Shown here piece by piece: positions 8,039-16,488 of a stretch of DNA of 41,635 nt (its first letter is position 1; each line of letters begins with the position of its first letter). The DNA is from an uncultured Prevotellaceae bacterium. GTDB lineage: Bacteria; Bacteroidota; Bacteroidia; Bacteroidales; Bacteroidaceae. The stretch lies in NCBI GenBank assembly GCA_946184125.1, contig CAMHEL010000016.1, positions 1 through 41,635 of the forward strand. The letters are read 5' to 3'. A program made the translations under genes and the position numbers. The notes under the pieces are model-generated. The model saw only the letters and a program-made list of their open reading frames with translations. It was not told the origin of the DNA and did no database searches.

Positions 8039-10201
8039 ATGAAGAAACTATTTACTCTAATTGCTCTCTTAGCCGTGGTTATGGGAGTGAAGGCAGAGTG
8101 GGTGGAAGATTACAAAATCGACTACTCACAGAACACTGGTTTCCCATTCTTCGTAATGGGTTACGTGCCAGAGTGGGTTGACGGAGTGATGACCGACTAT
8201 GGAGCCAACTTCAAGTATGTGGCCACTACCAAGGACGATGGCTCCCCCGCTGATGAAAGCAGCGATGTCATCGTGAAGACCCAGGGTGGTGCTGAGTACT
8301 ACAAGATTTCCCTGGATGCCCCCGAGTGGCACCAGTACTTCATCGCCGACGGTATCCGCACCGAGATAGATGGCGCTTACACCATCAAGGCCATGGTCAA
8401 GGCTTCAGAAGCTTGTACCATCAACGTCAACATGGGTTGGGGTTGGAAGGATGGCGAGCAAGCCAGCGCCACTGTGGATATCCCCACAGAGTGGACTGAG
8501 GTGGAATGGGAGTACACCGGTATCGGTGGCGCTTCTTGCAACCTCGTTGCTCAGCCAGGTACTGTCACTGCCACCATCGAGTGGAAGTATGTCACCGTCT
8601 CGCACTTCCAGAAGGAGCAAAGACCTGTGGAGTGGATTGAGGACCTCACCAATGGTGATGCTGAGAAATCATGGGAAGAGCTGGGTCTTGCCGACGTGAA
8701 ATTCAATGACCAGGAGAACAACTTCAAGGTTTGTGCATGGTCAAAGGAGAGAATGAGAAACATGAATGAGGCCGGTGATGGTTGGGATCCCTTCCCCGCC
8801 GACATCGAAGAGGTTGATGGCAGCCGCGTGTTCGTTTGCCATGCTCAGCCCGCTATCTCCAGCGGTGATGCCTCTGCATGGGACAACCAGTTCTGGATTC
8901 AGTCGCCGCAGTCATGGAAGGCCGGCACACAGATTAAGGTCCACTTCCGCTACAAGGCTTCTCAGGATGTCAGTTCCACCGACACCCAGATTCACAAGCA
9001 GAACCCCTCCGACTACCTCATCTGGCATGCTATCGGCAACATTCACTTCACCACCGAGTGGCAGGAGTTTGACGACGTGATGACCATCGCCGAGGATATG
9101 GCTGGTGGCTGGTCCATCGCCTTCAACCTGAACTCAGTTGTCAAGGACGCTGTTACCTTCTATTTCGACGACCTCTCATGGCAGCACATGAAACTTGACG
9201 AGGGTTACTTCGTTGCCGGTGCCAACCCAAGTGAGGGTATTGACTATGACCTCGACAATGCAACTCAATTTGAGTATAGCGAAGAAGATGGCTTCTATGT
9301 CGCTACTGTAGGTGATAAGAAGTCGTATGTCTCTCAGATCATGATTTCCACCATTCGTGGTAATGACGCTGCCTTCAAGGGCGCAACACTTAAGCCTGCT
9401 GGCGAAATCGAGAACAATCCCGAAAAATGGCTCGACTACACCCCTGCCAGCCTTGCTAAGCTGAACCTGCCTGGTGCTGGTATCTGGAAGGTCTATCTTG
9501 ACGATGCTTACAAAAAGATGGCATTCGAGATGCTCGAGGGCGACATCATTGAGAAACCCGAAATCAATCCCAACCCAACAGTTGTGACCATCAATGCACT
9601 TGAGAGAGACTTCACCAATGCCGAGCAAGAAGGTGGTACAGGCCAGGCTTGGGACAACCAGTTCTGGATTGTTGCCAACCGTCCTCTTGCCGCTGGTGAG
9701 ACGACCATAGTCCAGTTCAAGTACAAGAGCGCTATCCCTGCAAAGGCTTCTACACAGAGCCATGAGATGCCAGGCAACTACATTCACTGGGCTGCCATCG
9801 GCGACGTGAACTTCACTGAGGAATGGCAGGACTTCAATGCTACATTCACTGTTCCTGCTGAGTGCGACGGCACAATGGCAGACGGTGGCTTCTTGAAGAA
9901 CTTGCAGTCCATCGCCTTCAACTTGTCGGAAATCAAGGATGCCAATACCTATGAGCTCAAGGACATTGTCTGGAAACTTGAGGATGGCACAGAGTCACTC
10001 ATCAACCAGACTGGTTCTGAGAACTTCTTCGTGAAGGTTCTTGGCGGTAATCCTGAAATGTTCAATGATGGCACTGGCATCAGCAGCGTGGTGAACAACA
10101 GCACTGTTCCTACCGTCACCTACAACATCGCCGGCCAGCGCGTGTCCAAGGGCTACAAGGGCATCGTCATCAACAACGGCAGAAAGGTTCTGGTTAAGTA
10201 A
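8039..10201 (+). CDS. Secreted multi-domain protein with duplicated carbohydrate-binding-like module
   Basis: 720 residues with a signal peptide (MKKLFTLIALLAVVMGVKA) and no lipobox. Three beta-sandwich-like parts are visible: residues about 30-190 (CBM4/9-like pattern, Trp-rich), and two copies of one module at about 280-392 and 537-655. Both copies begin AWDNQFWI, share F-R/K-YK, IHW/IWHAIG, FTTEWQ/FTEEWQ-F and SIAFNL, and end DDLSW/KDIVW. The C-terminus (from about 675) is GISSVVNN, then YNIAGQRVSKGYKGIVINNG and KVLVK, an ending that recurs on secreted Prevotella/Bacteroides proteins. No glycoside-hydrolase catalytic domain is seen. It follows the GH10-like gene by 136 nt and probably helps bind the same glycan. 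Function is inferred from modules and context. Confidence 0.7.
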   Translation: MKKLFTLIALLAVVMGVKAEWVEDYKIDYSQNTGFPFFVMGYVPEWVDGVMTDYGANFKYVATTKDDGSPADESSDVIVKTQGGAEYYKISLDAPEWHQYFIADGIRTEIDGAYTIKAMVKASEACTINVNMGWGWKDGEQASATVDIPTEWTEVEWEYTGIGGASCNLVAQPGTVTATIEWKYVTVSHFQKEQRPVEWIEDLTNGDAEKSWEELGLADVKFNDQENNFKVCAWSKERMRNMNEAGDGWDPFPADIEEVDGSRVFVCHAQPAISSGDASAWDNQFWIQSPQSWKAGTQIKVHFRYKASQDVSSTDTQIHKQNPSDYLIWHAIGNIHFTTEWQEFDDVMTIAEDMAGGWSIAFNLNSVVKDAVTFYFDDLSWQHMKLDEGYFVAGANPSEGIDYDLDNATQFEYSEEDGFYVATVGDKKSYVSQIMISTIRGNDAAFKGATLKPAGEIENNPEKWLDYTPASLAKLNLPGAGIWKVYLDDAYKKMAFEMLEGDIIEKPEINPNPTVVTINALERDFTNAEQEGGTGQAWDNQFWIVANRPLAAGETTIVQFKYKSAIPAKASTQSHEMPGNYIHWAAIGDVNFTEEWQDFNATFTVPAECDGTMADGGFLKNLQSIAFNLSEIKDANTYELKDIVWKLEDGTESLINQTGSENFFVKVLGGNPEMFNDGTGISSVVNNSTVPTVTYNIAGQRVSKGYKGIVINNGRKVLVK

Positions 10202-10241
10202 GAAACCCCATCTCTCTCCTTCGTAGAGAGCCATTAAAATC

Positions 10242-10292
10242 ATCGTGCGCCACTTTCCGCGATATCGCCGGAACGTGACGCACGATTTTTTT
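10242..10292. terminator. Bidirectional terminator between convergent genes
   Basis: ATCGTGCG (10242-10249) pairs with CGCACGAT (10279-10286), and the stem extends inward through CCAC/CGTG and TTCCG/CGGAA around a central CGATATCG. A run of seven T follows on the + strand (10286-10292), with AAAAT before the stem for the - strand. It sits between the end of the 8039 gene and the end of the convergent 10314 gene. Confidence 0.85.
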
Positions 10293-10313
10293 AGGTGGTT
10301 AACACACCTCTAC

Positions 10314-10844
10314 TTATTTCTTCCGGTTTTGCTCCATCCCCTCGAAGAATTTCTGCTGGAGTTGTTGGGCGAGTTGGTTGTTAGGATTCAGCTTCAGCGC
10401 CTTTTCGAAGTTCTGCATCACGTCGATGTAATAACGCTGGCCGTTTCGTGCGGGGTCCTGCACGATGCGCACCATGTAGAGGAAGCCGCGGAGTGTGCAG
10501 ACATCCGACGGGTCGGACAGTGTCATCTCCTCCATCCGGGTGATGGCCTGTTCCGCTTCTGCCAGCAGGTTTTCTGTCTGTGCGGCGTGTGGGTTCGTTA
10601 CCGAGAAGACGAGGCATTGCAAGGCAGTCTGATACTTGGGCTGGACGCTGTCGGGAAACATGGCGTCGATGCGCTTCAGTTCCGCAATGCAGTTGAGGTA
10701 AGCCTCTGGCGTGGGCTGTTGGAGTTTGGAGAGCGACTGGCCGATGAGCATGTCCATCGAAGTCTCCTGTGCGTGAATGTTCACTGATGCCATGAAAAAC
10801 ATGACGATGGTCAGCACGTGGTGCTTAAAAGTTTGAGATGTCAT
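10314..10844 (-). CDS. Small secreted TPR-containing protein, function unknown
   Basis: 176 residues. An N-terminal hydrophobic signal (about 10-25, ending NIHAQ) indicates export to the periplasm. The rest is alpha-helical with one clear TPR-like motif near the C-terminus (QNFEKALKLNPNNQLAQQLQQKFFEG, about 144-170) and helical pairs before it (CIAELKRIDAMFPD; LLAEAEQAITRMEEM). The start codon lies inside the end of the upstream receptor gene (20-nt overlap), so the two are translationally linked. This suggests a periplasmic partner or accessory to the TonB receptor. I do not recognise a named family. Confidence 0.75.
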   Translation of the reverse strand: MTSQTFKHHVLTIVMFFMASVNIHAQETSMDMLIGQSLSKLQQPTPEAYLNCIAELKRIDAMFPDSVQPKYQTALQCLVFSVTNPHAAQTENLLAEAEQAITRMEEMTLSDPSDVCTLRGFLYMVRIVQDPARNGQRYYIDVMQNFEKALKLNPNNQLAQQLQQKFFEGMEQNRKK

Positions 10845-12876
10845 AAGCTTTATTGTTTTTTAGTGAAACGAAAATACCGATATAGAAGAATCTGTCGCGT
10901 GAAGCCGTGACGGGGCAGCCATTGCCGTCGAAGCGGAAGATGTTGGTGCGTCCGAGAATGTTGTTCAGCGAGGTGTAGACGATGACTTTGGGGTGCAGCA
11001 GATAGGTGACGTTGACGTCTAAACTGTTGTAATGGGGTGTGGTGCCGGTGGGGAAATGCCTTCCGCTGGCAAAGGACCCCGACAGGCCGATGATGGTCTT
11101 CCCGATGCCATATTTTGCCGTCAGCGTGAGGTTGTGGCGAGAGGCATAGTCGGGCATGCGCCGCACCGTGTAGTCGAGGTGGAGCCGTTCGGAATCGTTG
11201 TATGAGTAGGAAAGTGTGGTGGTCAGGTTCCTGACGAGCGAGTGGTTCTCGAAGAACACATCCACCCCTCGGCTGGTGCCGTCGCCGTGGGGCTGATAGA
11301 TGCCGTTCTCCATCAGCGGCAGGCGGTGGTATCTTTTCCAATAAGGTTCGATACGCAGGAGGGTGCCCTTCGTCGTATACTGCATCGAGAGGATGCCATG
11401 GTCGGCAGTGCTCTGCCCCAGTGCGTCGCGGCTCTTCGCCAAGCAGTCGTCGGATGCGGTCTGGCTGTACCGTCCTGCCACGAGCGAGAATTGCAGGTGG
11501 CTGCTGGGGATGTAGGTCAGCGTCATCCTGGGCATGAGCAGCCAGTCGGTACGCATCATTTCAGCCCGTGCCGACATGTTGAGAAACAGGCGGGGGAAGA
11601 CCCTCCACTGGGCATCGGCGTGAGCGGCGAGTATGTTGTAACCGAGATGGTATCCTGTGTCCTCGTACGTCAATGTGCTGTGGCGCACATAGTCCTCCAT
11701 GCCAGCCGACACCTTCAGCACCTCAGAGCACACCTTGCGTAGCTCGGCTTTCAGGTGGACTTCATTGCGGAAGTTGTGGTAATGGTCGCCCGGAACCTGT
11801 GCCCCGTCGATGTCGCTGAAGACCGAGGAGTTGGCCACGCCGGTGAAGAGCGAGTATCCGCGGCCTACCGCCATCTTGTGGGTGATGTTGGCATAGATGT
11901 TGTGCTCCTTGAGCGAGAGGTCGCGGCCATCGGTGTGCAGTCCCACGGAAGTCAGGTCATATCCCACATACGATTTCACCACGCCCTTGGTGGAGAACTC
12001 TCTTTTGTATTGTGCCTCGCCCGACAGTTTCCGGTAGGGACGTGTGAAGTCGAGGCGCTGCGAGAAGAGGCGGTCGTAGAGAGCCATGCTGGTCATGGCG
12101 GCATTGAACGACAGGCTGCTGTGGCTGTAAGCCTTGGTGCCGCCCACATTCCAGTCCACCAGCGATGCGCTCACGCCGCATTTGTCGGATGTCGCCATGT
12201 CGGTCGTCTCCATCGGCAGCACTGCCGAGAGTGCTTGTCCGTACTCTCCGCTGTAGCCGCCCAGTGAGAAGTTGATGCCTTTGAACAGGAAGGGTGAGAA
12301 GCGCCCCCGCGACGGGGAGTTCTCGGTTTGTGTGGTGTAGGGCACGAGCACATGCATGCCGTTGACGAACGTCTGGCATTCCGTGCTCTCTCCCCCTCTG
12401 ACGTAGAGTTTCCCGTCTTCCCCCACTTTCTGCGTGCCCGGGAGTGTCTGCAGTGCCGCCACGATGTCGCCGCATGAGTTGCCTGCCATCACCACGTCGA
12501 GTGCGTCCATCGTCTTGAAGTTCTCGCTCTTGCCGAAACTGAAGGTGCTTGCCGTGACGACCACCTCGTCGATGGCAGTGGCGCGCTCGCTCATCCGCAG
12601 CGTGAGATGGTGCATCTGTTCCACATCGGCCGTCAGGGTGTAGTCATCGTATCCGATGTAGGTGGCTTTCAGCGTCGCCCCGCCCGATTTCGATGTGGTG
12701 AACGAGAATGCCCCGAGGGAGTCGGTGAGGCATCCTTCGATGGTGCCCATAATAAAGATGTTGGCGCCGGCGAGCGGTTCCTTTCCGTCGGTGACAGCGC
12801 CCGAAATGATGGTCTGTGCAGCCAGGTTGCAGGCTGCTGCCAACAGGATGATGGTGGGTGTGAGTCGTTGTTTCAT
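10825..12876 (-). CDS. TonB-dependent receptor with carboxypeptidase-regulatory-like domain
   Basis: 683 residues from ATG at 12876; a longer frame would need a TTG start six codons upstream, inside the promoter, and is rejected. A signal peptide (MKQRLTPTIILLAAACNLAAQ) is followed by a CarboxypepD_reg-like beta-sandwich (about 22-105: ISGAVTDGKEPLAGANIFIMGT, LKATYIGYDDY), a plug domain (DEVVVTAS, then LQTLPGTQKVGEDGKLYVRGG) and a beta-barrel ending FFYIGIFVSLKNN. This is an outer-membrane importer or receptor. No SusD follows, so it is not a SusC pair. It is co-directional with the LytTR regulator 112 nt upstream and overlaps the TPR gene downstream. Its promoter ends 4 nt before the ATG (see 12881-12912). 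The ligand cannot be told from the sequence. Confidence 0.9.
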   Translation of the reverse strand: MKQRLTPTIILLAAACNLAAQTIISGAVTDGKEPLAGANIFIMGTIEGCLTDSLGAFSFTTSKSGGATLKATYIGYDDYTLTADVEQMHHLTLRMSERATAIDEVVVTASTFSFGKSENFKTMDALDVVMAGNSCGDIVAALQTLPGTQKVGEDGKLYVRGGESTECQTFVNGMHVLVPYTTQTENSPSRGRFSPFLFKGINFSLGGYSGEYGQALSAVLPMETTDMATSDKCGVSASLVDWNVGGTKAYSHSSLSFNAAMTSMALYDRLFSQRLDFTRPYRKLSGEAQYKREFSTKGVVKSYVGYDLTSVGLHTDGRDLSLKEHNIYANITHKMAVGRGYSLFTGVANSSVFSDIDGAQVPGDHYHNFRNEVHLKAELRKVCSEVLKVSAGMEDYVRHSTLTYEDTGYHLGYNILAAHADAQWRVFPRLFLNMSARAEMMRTDWLLMPRMTLTYIPSSHLQFSLVAGRYSQTASDDCLAKSRDALGQSTADHGILSMQYTTKGTLLRIEPYWKRYHRLPLMENGIYQPHGDGTSRGVDVFFENHSLVRNLTTTLSYSYNDSERLHLDYTVRRMPDYASRHNLTLTAKYGIGKTIIGLSGSFASGRHFPTGTTPHYNSLDVNVTYLLHPKVIVYTSLNNILGRTNIFRFDGNGCPVTASRDRFFYIGIFVSLKNNKAYDISNF

Positions 12877-12880
12877 GCCG

Positions 12881-12912
12881 CAAATGTAAGGCAAGAATCC
12901 GAACCCACCAAA
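12881..12912 (-). promoter_or_regulatory. Bacteroidetes promoter abutting the TonB-receptor start codon
   Basis: On the - strand TTTG (12909-12912), a 20-nt spacer, then TACATTTG (12881-12888). Only CGGC separates the -7 element from the ATG at 12876. Both elements and the spacing fit the Bacteroidetes primary-sigma consensus, so transcription should begin at or within a few bases of the start codon. Confidence 0.7.
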
Positions 12913-12988
12913 TTCCCGTGACCGACAGCTAAAACTGCTGACGGAAAGCTATGGCGGATGACGAGTGACTAAGAAAAATGACGAATGA

Positions 12989-13813
12989 CTAAGCGATAAA
13001 AGCCTTTAGCCGAGGCACATAGGCGCGGGAAACGGGGATGACGTCGGGGCATGTCGCGAGCATCAATTGATAGCCGTTGGAGTTGCCCCGGGCCGAAGTG
13101 ATGTTGTTCACATTCACCACAAATGAGCGGTGGCACTGGAAAATGTTCTGGTAGTCGTTCAACTCCTCTATCACGGCAGTGAGGGTGGTGTGCACCTCCT
13201 TGTATGTCGGCTTTCCTTCTTGCATATAGCACACCGACACATTGTTTTTCCGGGCCTCCAGATAAAGGAGGTCGTTGATGGGGATACAGAGGTCGTCGGC
13301 CCTGACGTTGGTATCGTGGATGGTGATGAGGATGTCTTTCTGCTCCTCGGTGGTCTTGTTCAGCAGCGTTTCCATCTGGTCTCTCAGGAAGCGGTTGTAG
13401 GCTATGCCAGTGGATGCTGTGGTCAGGATGATGCCGATGATCGCCGTCCAGTAGAGGAACATGAAGAAAAACCTGGGCTTGATGGGGAAGTGGAAGATGA
13501 ATGAGAACAAGAGGAAATTGCAGATGGCAATAAACAGGATGAGGCCGAGCACAGTGCAGGCGTTGTGCCAGATGCGCCAGGGCTTGACATGCTGAAATAG
13601 GGGGTTCAACACAGCCCATCCATAGAAAGCATAGCAGCCGGAAGTGACAAGGCCGAAAATCGCCGCTGTCAAGCATTTGTTCCCCCTATACATGCTGAAG
13701 CCAAAGGGCTGCAGCAGATAGAGTATCGCCCAAAGGACAACACCGTAGGCGATGCTGTCTCTCAGCCAGTGCTTGCTCTGTCTGAAAGGATAGGTGCGGG
13801 TAAGGAAAGACAT
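12989..13813 (-). CDS. Membrane-anchored LytTR-family transcriptional regulator
   Basis: 274 residues. The N-terminal half has four hydrophobic segments (about 20-40, 46-66, 85-108 and 114-134), so the protein sits in the inner membrane. A short coiled linker (about 140-160) leads to a C-terminal LytTR DNA-binding domain (about 168-272: LLYLEARKNNVSVCY, the HRSFVVNVNNI motif, and VPVSRAYVPRLKAF-like ending). Known for the family: LytTR domains bind direct repeats upstream of target genes. There is no receiver domain, so any signal is sensed through the membrane part. It lies upstream of the TonB receptor on the same strand and may control it. The TAG stop is inside one of two short direct repeats (ATGACGAATGACTAAG type, 12957-12993). 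Confidence 0.88.
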   Translation of the reverse strand: MSFLTRTYPFRQSKHWLRDSIAYGVVLWAILYLLQPFGFSMYRGNKCLTAAIFGLVTSGCYAFYGWAVLNPLFQHVKPWRIWHNACTVLGLILFIAICNFLLFSFIFHFPIKPRFFFMFLYWTAIIGIILTTASTGIAYNRFLRDQMETLLNKTTEEQKDILITIHDTNVRADDLCIPINDLLYLEARKNNVSVCYMQEGKPTYKEVHTTLTAVIEELNDYQNIFQCHRSFVVNVNNITSARGNSNGYQLMLATCPDVIPVSRAYVPRLKAFIA

Positions 13814-13817
13814 GCCG

Positions 13818-13825
13818 CAAAATTA
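13818..13825 (-). promoter_or_regulatory. -7 element directly before the LytTR start codon
   Basis: TAATTTTG on the - strand, then CGGC, then ATG (13813). This is the same TTTGCGGC-ATG junction as at the downstream receptor gene. No good -33 TTTG is seen about 20 nt upstream, so confidence is lower than for the receptor promoter. Confidence 0.5.
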
Positions 13826-13868
13826 CCACTTTTTTTGAGATTTCGGGTGATTTGCCCATTTCTTTTTA

Positions 13869-13876
13869 TATCTTTG
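13869..13876 (+). promoter_or_regulatory. Probable -7 promoter element for the zinc-ribbon/hydrolase pair
   Basis: TATCTTTG matches the TAnnTTTG consensus, 74 nt before the ATG at 13951. A TTTG lies at 13851-13854, but the 14-nt spacing is short, so the -33 element is uncertain. Confidence 0.55.
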
Positions 13877-13950
13877 TGCTCGAATAGACAAACCGGCGAT
13901 GGGCGCGAACTTTCAGTGACTCGTCTTGTCGAACCAATATCCAATCAACT

Positions 13951-14256
13951 ATGGCACTTATCAAATGCAAAGAATGTGGCCGGATGATTTCAGACCAGGC
14001 TACAGCGTGTCCTCAATGTGGATGCCCCACACAGCAAGACACTGCTCTGCATGGCGGTTCCAATAGGTGGCTGTATGCCATCATTGGACTCCTGGCGCTT
14101 GCCCTATTGGCGGGCGGTGTAGTATTCTTCATGAACAAAGGGAAGACGAAAGAAAACAACCCTCAAAAGAAAGAAATGGTGGAAGCGGTGAAGGACGCAG
14201 AAACAGCTGCTCCGAGTCAGGCTAAAGCTCAACTACCTTCTTCCTCACGGAAATGA
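13951..14256 (+). CDS. Zinc-ribbon single-pass membrane protein
   Basis: 101 residues. The N-terminus holds a zinc-ribbon with Cys6-x2-Cys9 and Cys20-x2-Cys23 (KCKECGRMISDQATACPQCG), followed by a linker, one transmembrane helix (about 39-62, LYAIIGLLALALLAGGVVFF) and a Lys/Glu/Ala-rich tail of about 40 residues. This resembles the zinc-ribbon proteins of Bacteroidetes that carry a cytosolic ribbon and a membrane anchor. The function is unknown. It starts 74 nt after a -7 element and ends 18 nt before the hydrolase gene, so the two probably form an operon. Confidence 0.75.
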   Translation: MALIKCKECGRMISDQATACPQCGCPTQQDTALHGGSNRWLYAIIGLLALALLAGGVVFFMNKGKTKENNPQKKEMVEAVKDAETAAPSQAKAQLPSSSRK

Positions 14257-14274
14257 TATAACACCCATCCCTAA

Positions 14275-15456
14275 ATGTTGATGCGAAGAAACGATATGAT
14301 GGAAAAAGCCATGTGCTATGGCTGGTTGGCCTTGCTGCTGTTGTGCGCCGGCGGTGCCTCAGCCCAGAAACGGGAGAAGTATGAGTTCCGCCGCAACCTG
14401 CCAGTGTATGCCGACTCGCTGATAGCAGATTTCACCTTTCCGCTGGCATGGGGCAACAGCGATATCCACGACTTTGACGAGTGGCGCCGCGTGGCCCGGC
14501 AGAAAGTGTTCGACTGTATGCTGGCTCCTCCGCCACCGCCTGCCTCCGGCTACGACGTGAAGGTGCTTTGCGAGGAGCAGCGCGAGGGCTACAAGGCACG
14601 AAAAATTGAGATCCGCCTCAGCCGCTATTACACCGTTCCGGCCTATGTGCTCATCCCCGACGGCAAGGGACCTTTCCCCGCCGTCAACGCCCTGCACGAC
14701 CACGGTGCCCATCTGTTCATCGGCAAGGAGAAGATGATTCGGCCACTGGCCTGCGAGGACTCCTTGGTCATCAAGGATGCCGATGAGTGGGTCGCCAACC
14801 TCTACGAGGGACAGTACATGGGTGACTTCCTGGCCCGCAATGGCTACGTGGTCTTCTCTGCCGACGCTCCGATGTGGGGCGAACGCGGACAGATGGAGGG
14901 ACCCAACCGCGACCGCTACGATATGATTGCCGGCAACATGATGATGTATGGCATCGACCTGTCGGCCTACATGACCTACGACGACATCGCGGCGACGGAA
15001 TACCTCGCCTCAATGCCCGAGGTGGATGCGTCGAGGATAGGCTGCACCGGCTGTTCCATGGGGGCTTATCGCGCATGGATGCTATCGGCGCTTTCCGACC
15101 GCATCAAAGTGGGGACGGCCATCTGCTGGATGGTGACCACCGATGAGCAGATGAGCTTCAAATACAAGCGGACGGAGAACGGCGGCTTTGCCAACTGCTT
15201 CCCCGGCCTGCGCCGCTGGATGGACTACCCGCATATCGCCAGTATGGCATGCCCCAAGGCGATGCTCTTCATCAACGGCTCTCAAGACAAACTGTTCCCT
15301 GTCGCCGGGGTGCAGAAAGCCTTCGACTACATGCACGACACTTGGCGGTCGCAGGGAGCCGAAGAACGCCTGGAAACGGAGATTTGGGACATCCCGCACA
15401 GCTGTCCACTGAAGGCACAGCAACGGGTGCTGGAGTTCTTCAAAAAGATGCTTTAA
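14275..15456 (+). CDS. Secreted alpha/beta hydrolase (Abhydrolase_7 / acetylxylan-esterase-like)
   Basis: 393 residues from the first ATG; ATGs at 14281, 14296 and 14299 are also in frame and cannot be excluded as the start. The hydrophobic signal (about 14-30, ending GASAQ) indicates export. The alpha/beta-hydrolase fold shows the nucleophile Ser261 in GCSMG, acidic residue Asp338 (NGSQDKLFPV) and His375 (IPHSCP), plus the oxyanion-side segment AVNALHDHG (about 136-144). The pattern, with DEWRRVARQKV near the N-terminus and APMWGERG in the middle, fits the dienelactone hydrolase-like Abhydrolase_7 group found among esterases in glycan loci. De-acetylation of a glycan is possible but is only an inference; the xylan locus is 4 kb away. 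Confidence 0.8.
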   Translation: MLMRRNDMMEKAMCYGWLALLLLCAGGASAQKREKYEFRRNLPVYADSLIADFTFPLAWGNSDIHDFDEWRRVARQKVFDCMLAPPPPPASGYDVKVLCEEQREGYKARKIEIRLSRYYTVPAYVLIPDGKGPFPAVNALHDHGAHLFIGKEKMIRPLACEDSLVIKDADEWVANLYEGQYMGDFLARNGYVVFSADAPMWGERGQMEGPNRDRYDMIAGNMMMYGIDLSAYMTYDDIAATEYLASMPEVDASRIGCTGCSMGAYRAWMLSALSDRIKVGTAICWMVTTDEQMSFKYKRTENGGFANCFPGLRRWMDYPHIASMACPKAMLFINGSQDKLFPVAGVQKAFDYMHDTWRSQGAEERLETEIWDIPHSCPLKAQQRVLEFFKKML

Positions 15457-15460
15457 TATT

Positions 15461-15497
15461 GAAAATTGAAGATTGAAAATTGAAAATTGAAGATTGA
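15461..15497 (+). repeat. AT-rich short tandem repeat (ATTGAAAATTGAAGATTG type)
   Basis: Alternating ATTGAAA / ATTGAAG units occupy the start of the 152-nt gap after the hydrolase. The same motif family recurs at 19121-19191, where it lies in the leader of a small ORF. Confidence 0.7.
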
Positions 15498-15550
15498 TTT
15501 CGGCTGCGCCGATTGAAATCCGAAAGTCGCGGACCGTGCACTATCAAACT

Positions 15551-15573
15551 AATGTCTAAACTCCCAAACTCCC
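15551..15573 (+). repeat. Interspersed CTCCCAAAC repeat, copy 1
   Basis: AATGTCTAAACTCCCAAAC followed by TCCC. A second copy lies at 17075-17113, where the CTCCCAAAC / ACCCAAA units are iterated further. Both are intergenic, upstream of a + strand gene. Confidence 0.65.
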
Positions 15574-15608
15574 CAAAAAATTCAAGAACCCCCTAAAATA
15601 ACAATCCT

Positions 15609-16160
15609 ATGAGTACCAGATGTAATATTGCCATCAAGTTGAAGGAGAAAGACCTGAACAAGGAATTGACGTATGATGATATTCATTTCCTGAAAACCAA
15701 GGAGGAATATCCTTATATGGAAGTGTATTGCCATCATGGCGGCTCTCCCGACATGGCTAAAGATTTCTTTTTCAACAGGGCGAAACTGACCGACTATGAA
15801 TCGGTGCTGAGATATATCCTTCAGGGCGACCGGACCTCGTTCGACACTTCTTACACCGAATGTGGTGAGCAGTGGCCACACAACCGGCCCTATATGTTTG
15901 CATCGCTTGAAGGAGACATACCAGAATTGTACTATTACATCTTCATGGAGGGTAAATGGTATTACAAGGAGCGTGTCTCGGCCAATGACCAACCGATGGA
16001 ATGGATAGAACTCATCGCCGATGAGACGACAGGCGAGGTTCCTCAGGATATCGATTTTTCCTTCATTGCCGGCGAAATCAAGGCATTGGTCGAAAGACTG
16101 ACTGACGGGAAATACACCACCAAGGACCTCACCGAGGATATCCTGAAACTGAAAGAATAA
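15609..16160 (+). CDS. Conserved hypothetical protein with MSTRCNI N-terminus
   Basis: 183 residues with no signal peptide or membrane segment, so probably cytosolic. The opening MSTRCNIAIKLKE and the following VYCHHGGSPDMAKDF segment (about 38-52) resemble a loose family of phage and bacterial proteins that start MSTR(A/S/C)NI and contain a YCHxDGYP-like stretch. Their function is not known to me. The rest is acidic with several aromatic residues (ELYYYIFMEGKWYYKERV). It stands alone between repeat-rich gaps, and no clear promoter is seen in the 152 nt upstream. Confidence 0.65.
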   Translation: MSTRCNIAIKLKEKDLNKELTYDDIHFLKTKEEYPYMEVYCHHGGSPDMAKDFFFNRAKLTDYESVLRYILQGDRTSFDTSYTECGEQWPHNRPYMFASLEGDIPELYYYIFMEGKWYYKERVSANDQPMEWIELIADETTGEVPQDIDFSFIAGEIKALVERLTDGKYTTKDLTEDILKLKE

Positions 16161-16352
16161 TTCTCCTTGGTCTTACCAACAACAGTTCGTAAAGGCAAAA
16201 AATGCTTCTTCCGAACTCAACCAGTTTGGCCCTTCGGGCCGCCGTTGCTTTCGGCCTTTGGCCGCGAAAATCAACGAACATACCATAAGAGCGCGGCTCT
16301 CCGAACTCGCGAATCACCTACAGAAGGCATATTCTTTCGAACTTATTGGTAG

Positions 16353-16373
16353 GGTCTTAGCTCGTCTAAGACC
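16353..16373 (-). repeat. REP-like hairpin, inverted single copy
   Basis: GGTCTTAG, 5-nt loop CTCGT, CTAAGACC. This is the reverse complement of the hairpin repeated five times at 18316-18886, including the preceding TAGG that mirrors the CCTA that follows the other copies. Confidence 0.75.
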
Positions 16374-16459
16374 GTAAAACGAAAATCATTCGGTACAAGG
16401 TGATCAGCCGGTTCCTTGACTTGAAGTAGCTAAAACAGGCAGACTATCAAATATTTGTT

Positions 16460-16488
16460 GTGGCTATGCGGGAATTTCGCATAGCCAC
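16460..16488. terminator. Strong 11-bp intergenic hairpin
   Basis: GTGGCTATGCG pairs perfectly with CGCATAGCCAC around a 7-nt loop. On the + strand GCTCTATTTTTG follows, so it may terminate a transcript, and the same T-run doubles as a -7 element. The nearest upstream gene ends 300 nt away. Confidence 0.5.

Noticed and set aside
10060..10201. Type IX secretion sorting domain at the end of the 8039 protein
   Set aside because: The C-terminal segment resembles a common Prevotella ending, but the hallmark T9SS motifs cannot be confirmed by eye, so no secretion route is claimed.
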